A stretch of 54,019 nt of DNA, from assembly GCA_023439835.1 (NCBI GenBank), contig JAEXUW010000002.1, positions 1 through 54,019 on the forward strand, written 5' to 3'. This stretch comes from Bacillota bacterium (lineage in GTDB: Bacteria; Bacillota; Clostridia; Oscillospirales; Ruminococcaceae). Under the pieces are notes generated by a model, which searched no databases, was not told the origin of the DNA, and worked only from the letters and a program-made list of their open reading frames with translations. Of the stretch, positions 52,423 through 54,019 are shown piece by piece. A program made the position numbers and the translations under genes. Numbering within the stretch: position 1 is the stretch's first letter; each line of letters begins with the position of its first letter.

Positions 52423-52465
52423 ATCCATAGTATATGTCAAAGGACAAATATACTGTGGATTTTTT
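52423..52465 (+). terminator. Attenuator: intrinsic terminator before the MutS2-family gene
   Basis: ATCCATAGTATATGTC (52423-52438) pairs with GACAAATATACTGTGGAT (52443-52460), with one bulge and one G:U, followed by six T (52460-52465). It stands 38 nt before the MutS2-family ATG with no full-length gene between it and the promoter at 52173. It can therefore only act as a regulated stop. A 9-nt competitor for its 5' arm lies at 52355-52363. Confidence 0.8.
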
Positions 52466-52503
52466 AATGCAAACTTTTTGCATATTTGAAAGGATTATTT
52501 ACT

Positions 52504-54019
52504 ATGATTAATAAAAATATAGAGATACTTGAGTTTAATAAAATAAAAGAAAGCCTGAGCGAATTTGCTTTAACACAAAAAGCAAAGGAAAAAATTCAGG
52601 AGCTTAAACCAACTATTTCCGAGCGTGAGGTATTGTCGATGCTAGACGATACTTCAGAGGCAAGAATTTTGCTTGATACCGTCGGCTTGCCTCCGCTCAC
52701 ATCGGTTAATGAAATTGATGATATATTGGAAGTTGCGCAAAAAGGCGGAATGCTACTCCCTGAACAATTTGAAAGCATTTTGCGGTTTATTTCTTCCTGT
52801 AAAAGACTAAAGAACTATTTAAAAAAATGTGAGGCAACTGATATTAAGCTTGCCTATTATGGCAATTCAATTGATTGTCTTGAAACGCTTTTTGAAGAAG
52901 TTAATAAATCAATTAGAAATAGTATGGTTGATAGCAATGCTTCAAACGAACTTGCAAATATTCGAAGAAAAAAAGAAAACGTAGCTTTTAGAATTAAAGA
53001 AAAGCTTGAAGATATTCTAAAGTCAAAAAAGCAATACTTTTCTGACGGGTTTGTTTCAAATAGAAATGGGCACTTCACTCTCCCCGTAAAAAAGGAATAC
53101 AAAAATCAGATTTCAGGTTCGGTCATTGATACTTCTTCAAGCGGAGCAACGTATTTCATTGAGCCAGCGTCTGTTATAAAGCTCAAAGATGAGTTGAATT
53201 TGCTTGCTATTGCTGAAAGCAATGAGGAGAATAGAATTCTATATGTCCTTACAACTCTTGTAGATGATTTTAAAGCCGAGATAAAAATAGATAAAGACGC
53301 TATCGAAACTCTTGATTTTATTTTTGCAAAAGGAAAGCTTAGCTCGGAAATGAAAGCAGTAAGACCTGAAATAAATACTCAAAACTACATTAAAATTAAG
53401 CAGGGCAGACATCCTTTATTAAATCAAAGCCAATGTGTTCCGCTTGATTTTCAGATTGGAAATGGTATTAATGGAGTGATAATTACTGGCCCAAACACCG
53501 GCGGAAAAACTGTTGCCCTAAAAACCGTAGGCTTGTTTGTTATGATGAGTCAATGTGGGTTGCATATTCCTTGTGAGCAAGCACAAATATGCATGAGAAG
53601 TAACATACTATGTGACATTGGAGACGGACAGAGCATTTCACAAAATCTATCGACTTTTTCTGCACACATTACAAACATTATTGAAATTTTAAGTCACACA
53701 AATGAGGGGTGCCTAGTCCTTCTTGATGAATTAGGCTCAGGGACTGATCCGCTTGAAGGCATGGGAATTGCTATTTCTATCTTGGAAGAATTAAGACATA
53801 GAAAATGCCTTTTTGTTGCGACAACGCATTATCCGGAAGTTAAGGAGTACGCAAAGACCACTGACACTTTAGTTAATGCAAGAATGACATTTGACCGTGA
53901 AACCTTACAGCCACAATACAAACTTGAAATAGGTGAAGCCGGAGAAAGCTGTGCAATTTATATTGCAATGAGATTAGGAATGCCAAAATCAATGCTTGAA
54001 TGTGCGACAGATTATGCAT
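52504..54019 (+). CDS. mutS2: MutS2-family ATPase, C-terminal end cut by window edge
   Basis: The 505 visible codons begin INKNIEILEFNKIKESLSEF, the typical MutS2 opening. A clamp/core region with a charged coiled section follows, then SSGATYFIEPASVIKL and the MutS ATPase: Walker A GPNTGGKT (~331-338), Walker B LVLLDELGSGTDPLEG and THYPEVKEYA. It lacks the MutS mismatch-recognition domains. MutS2 was first studied as an anti-recombination factor and more recently as a splitter of collided ribosomes. Whether this protein has the C-terminal KOW/Smr region cannot be seen, so a short Smr-less paralogue is possible. The ATG has a GAAAGGA site and lies behind an attenuator. Confidence 0.9.
   Translation, partial: MINKNIEILEFNKIKESLSEFALTQKAKEKIQELKPTISEREVLSMLDDTSEARILLDTVGLPPLTSVNEIDDILEVAQKGGMLLPEQFESILRFISSCKRLKNYLKKCEATDIKLAYYGNSIDCLETLFEEVNKSIRNSMVDSNASNELANIRRKKENVAFRIKEKLEDILKSKKQYFSDGFVSNRNGHFTLPVKKEYKNQISGSVIDTSSSGATYFIEPASVIKLKDELNLLAIAESNEENRILYVLTTLVDDFKAEIKIDKDAIETLDFIFAKGKLSSEMKAVRPEINTQNYIKIKQGRHPLLNQSQCVPLDFQIGNGINGVIITGPNTGGKTVALKTVGLFVMMSQCGLHIPCEQAQICMRSNILCDIGDGQSISQNLSTFSAHITNIIEILSHTNEGCLVLLDELGSGTDPLEGMGIAISILEELRHRKCLFVATTHYPEVKEYAKTTDTLVNARMTFDRETLQPQYKLEIGEAGESCAIYIAMRLGMPKSMLECATDYA

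Overview
This window looks like chromosomal DNA of a Gram-positive anaerobe of the class Clostridia, most likely an Oscillospiraceae/Ruminococcus-type plant-fibre degrader. The reasons are the Firmicutes-type ribosome binding sites, near-consensus sigma-A promoters (TTGACA-17 bp-TATAAT recurs), a WXG100 gene, a Firmicutes-type LplB/YtcP/LipO sugar transporter with YesL, and a set of plant cell wall glycosidases. Genus is an inference; no rRNA is present.

Region 1 (1-2,720) is a decayed accessory strip. It holds the start of a WXG100 gene running off the left edge, a degraded second copy of its 5' end, the tail of a large serine recombinase, a stop-riddled surface-protein remnant, the C-terminal third of an asparagine synthetase, and two families of intergenic repeat.

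Region 2 (2,729-10,203, minus strand) is a compact seven-gene operon behind a perfect promoter: Ser/Thr kinase, small membrane protein, coiled-coil protein, zinc-ribbon/FHA protein, radical-SAM activase-like protein, ClpB-like AAA+ ATPase and PP2C phosphatase. Most junctions overlap by 1-4 nt, so these products probably act as one phosphorylation-controlled machine. I do not recognise it as a named system. Intergenic repeats flank it on both sides, including a 263-bp tandem duplication at 10,459-10,984.

Region 3 (11,014-16,117) is housekeeping: a zinc-ribbon membrane protein, the copper exporter CopA, tRNA methyltransferase TrmB and a cytidylate-kinase-like protein.

Region 4 (16,122-25,089, minus strand) is a membrane and second-messenger operon: a DUF2156 protein, a giant MFS protein with an N-terminal sensor, a GNAT acetyltransferase, a class III nucleotide cyclase with the same kind of sensor, and a GGDEF diguanylate cyclase.

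Region 5 (25,295-48,446) is a xyloglucan utilisation locus. Plus-strand genes encode a GH94-type phosphorylase, a secreted multi-module protein, a sugar ABC importer without its own ATPase, YesL, a secreted GH5 endoglucanase, a GH31 alpha-xylosidase, a GH42 beta-galactosidase and a GH29 alpha-fucosidase. Convergent minus-strand genes encode xylulokinase, xylose isomerase and a ROK repressor. The likely route is surface cleavage by GH5, oligosaccharide import, removal of fucose, galactose and xylose, phosphorolysis of the glucan backbone, and entry of xylose through XylA and XylB. A similar 19-bp element lies at the GH94, xylA and ROK promoters and is a candidate operator.

Region 6 (48,699-54,019) holds a FIST sensor, a soluble histidine kinase and a response regulator. 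They are followed by a MutS2-family gene cut by the right edge. That gene sits behind a roughly 300-nt leader with its own promoter, short reading frames, a strong terminator and a possible alternative antiterminator pairing, which is the layout of a translation-sensing attenuator.
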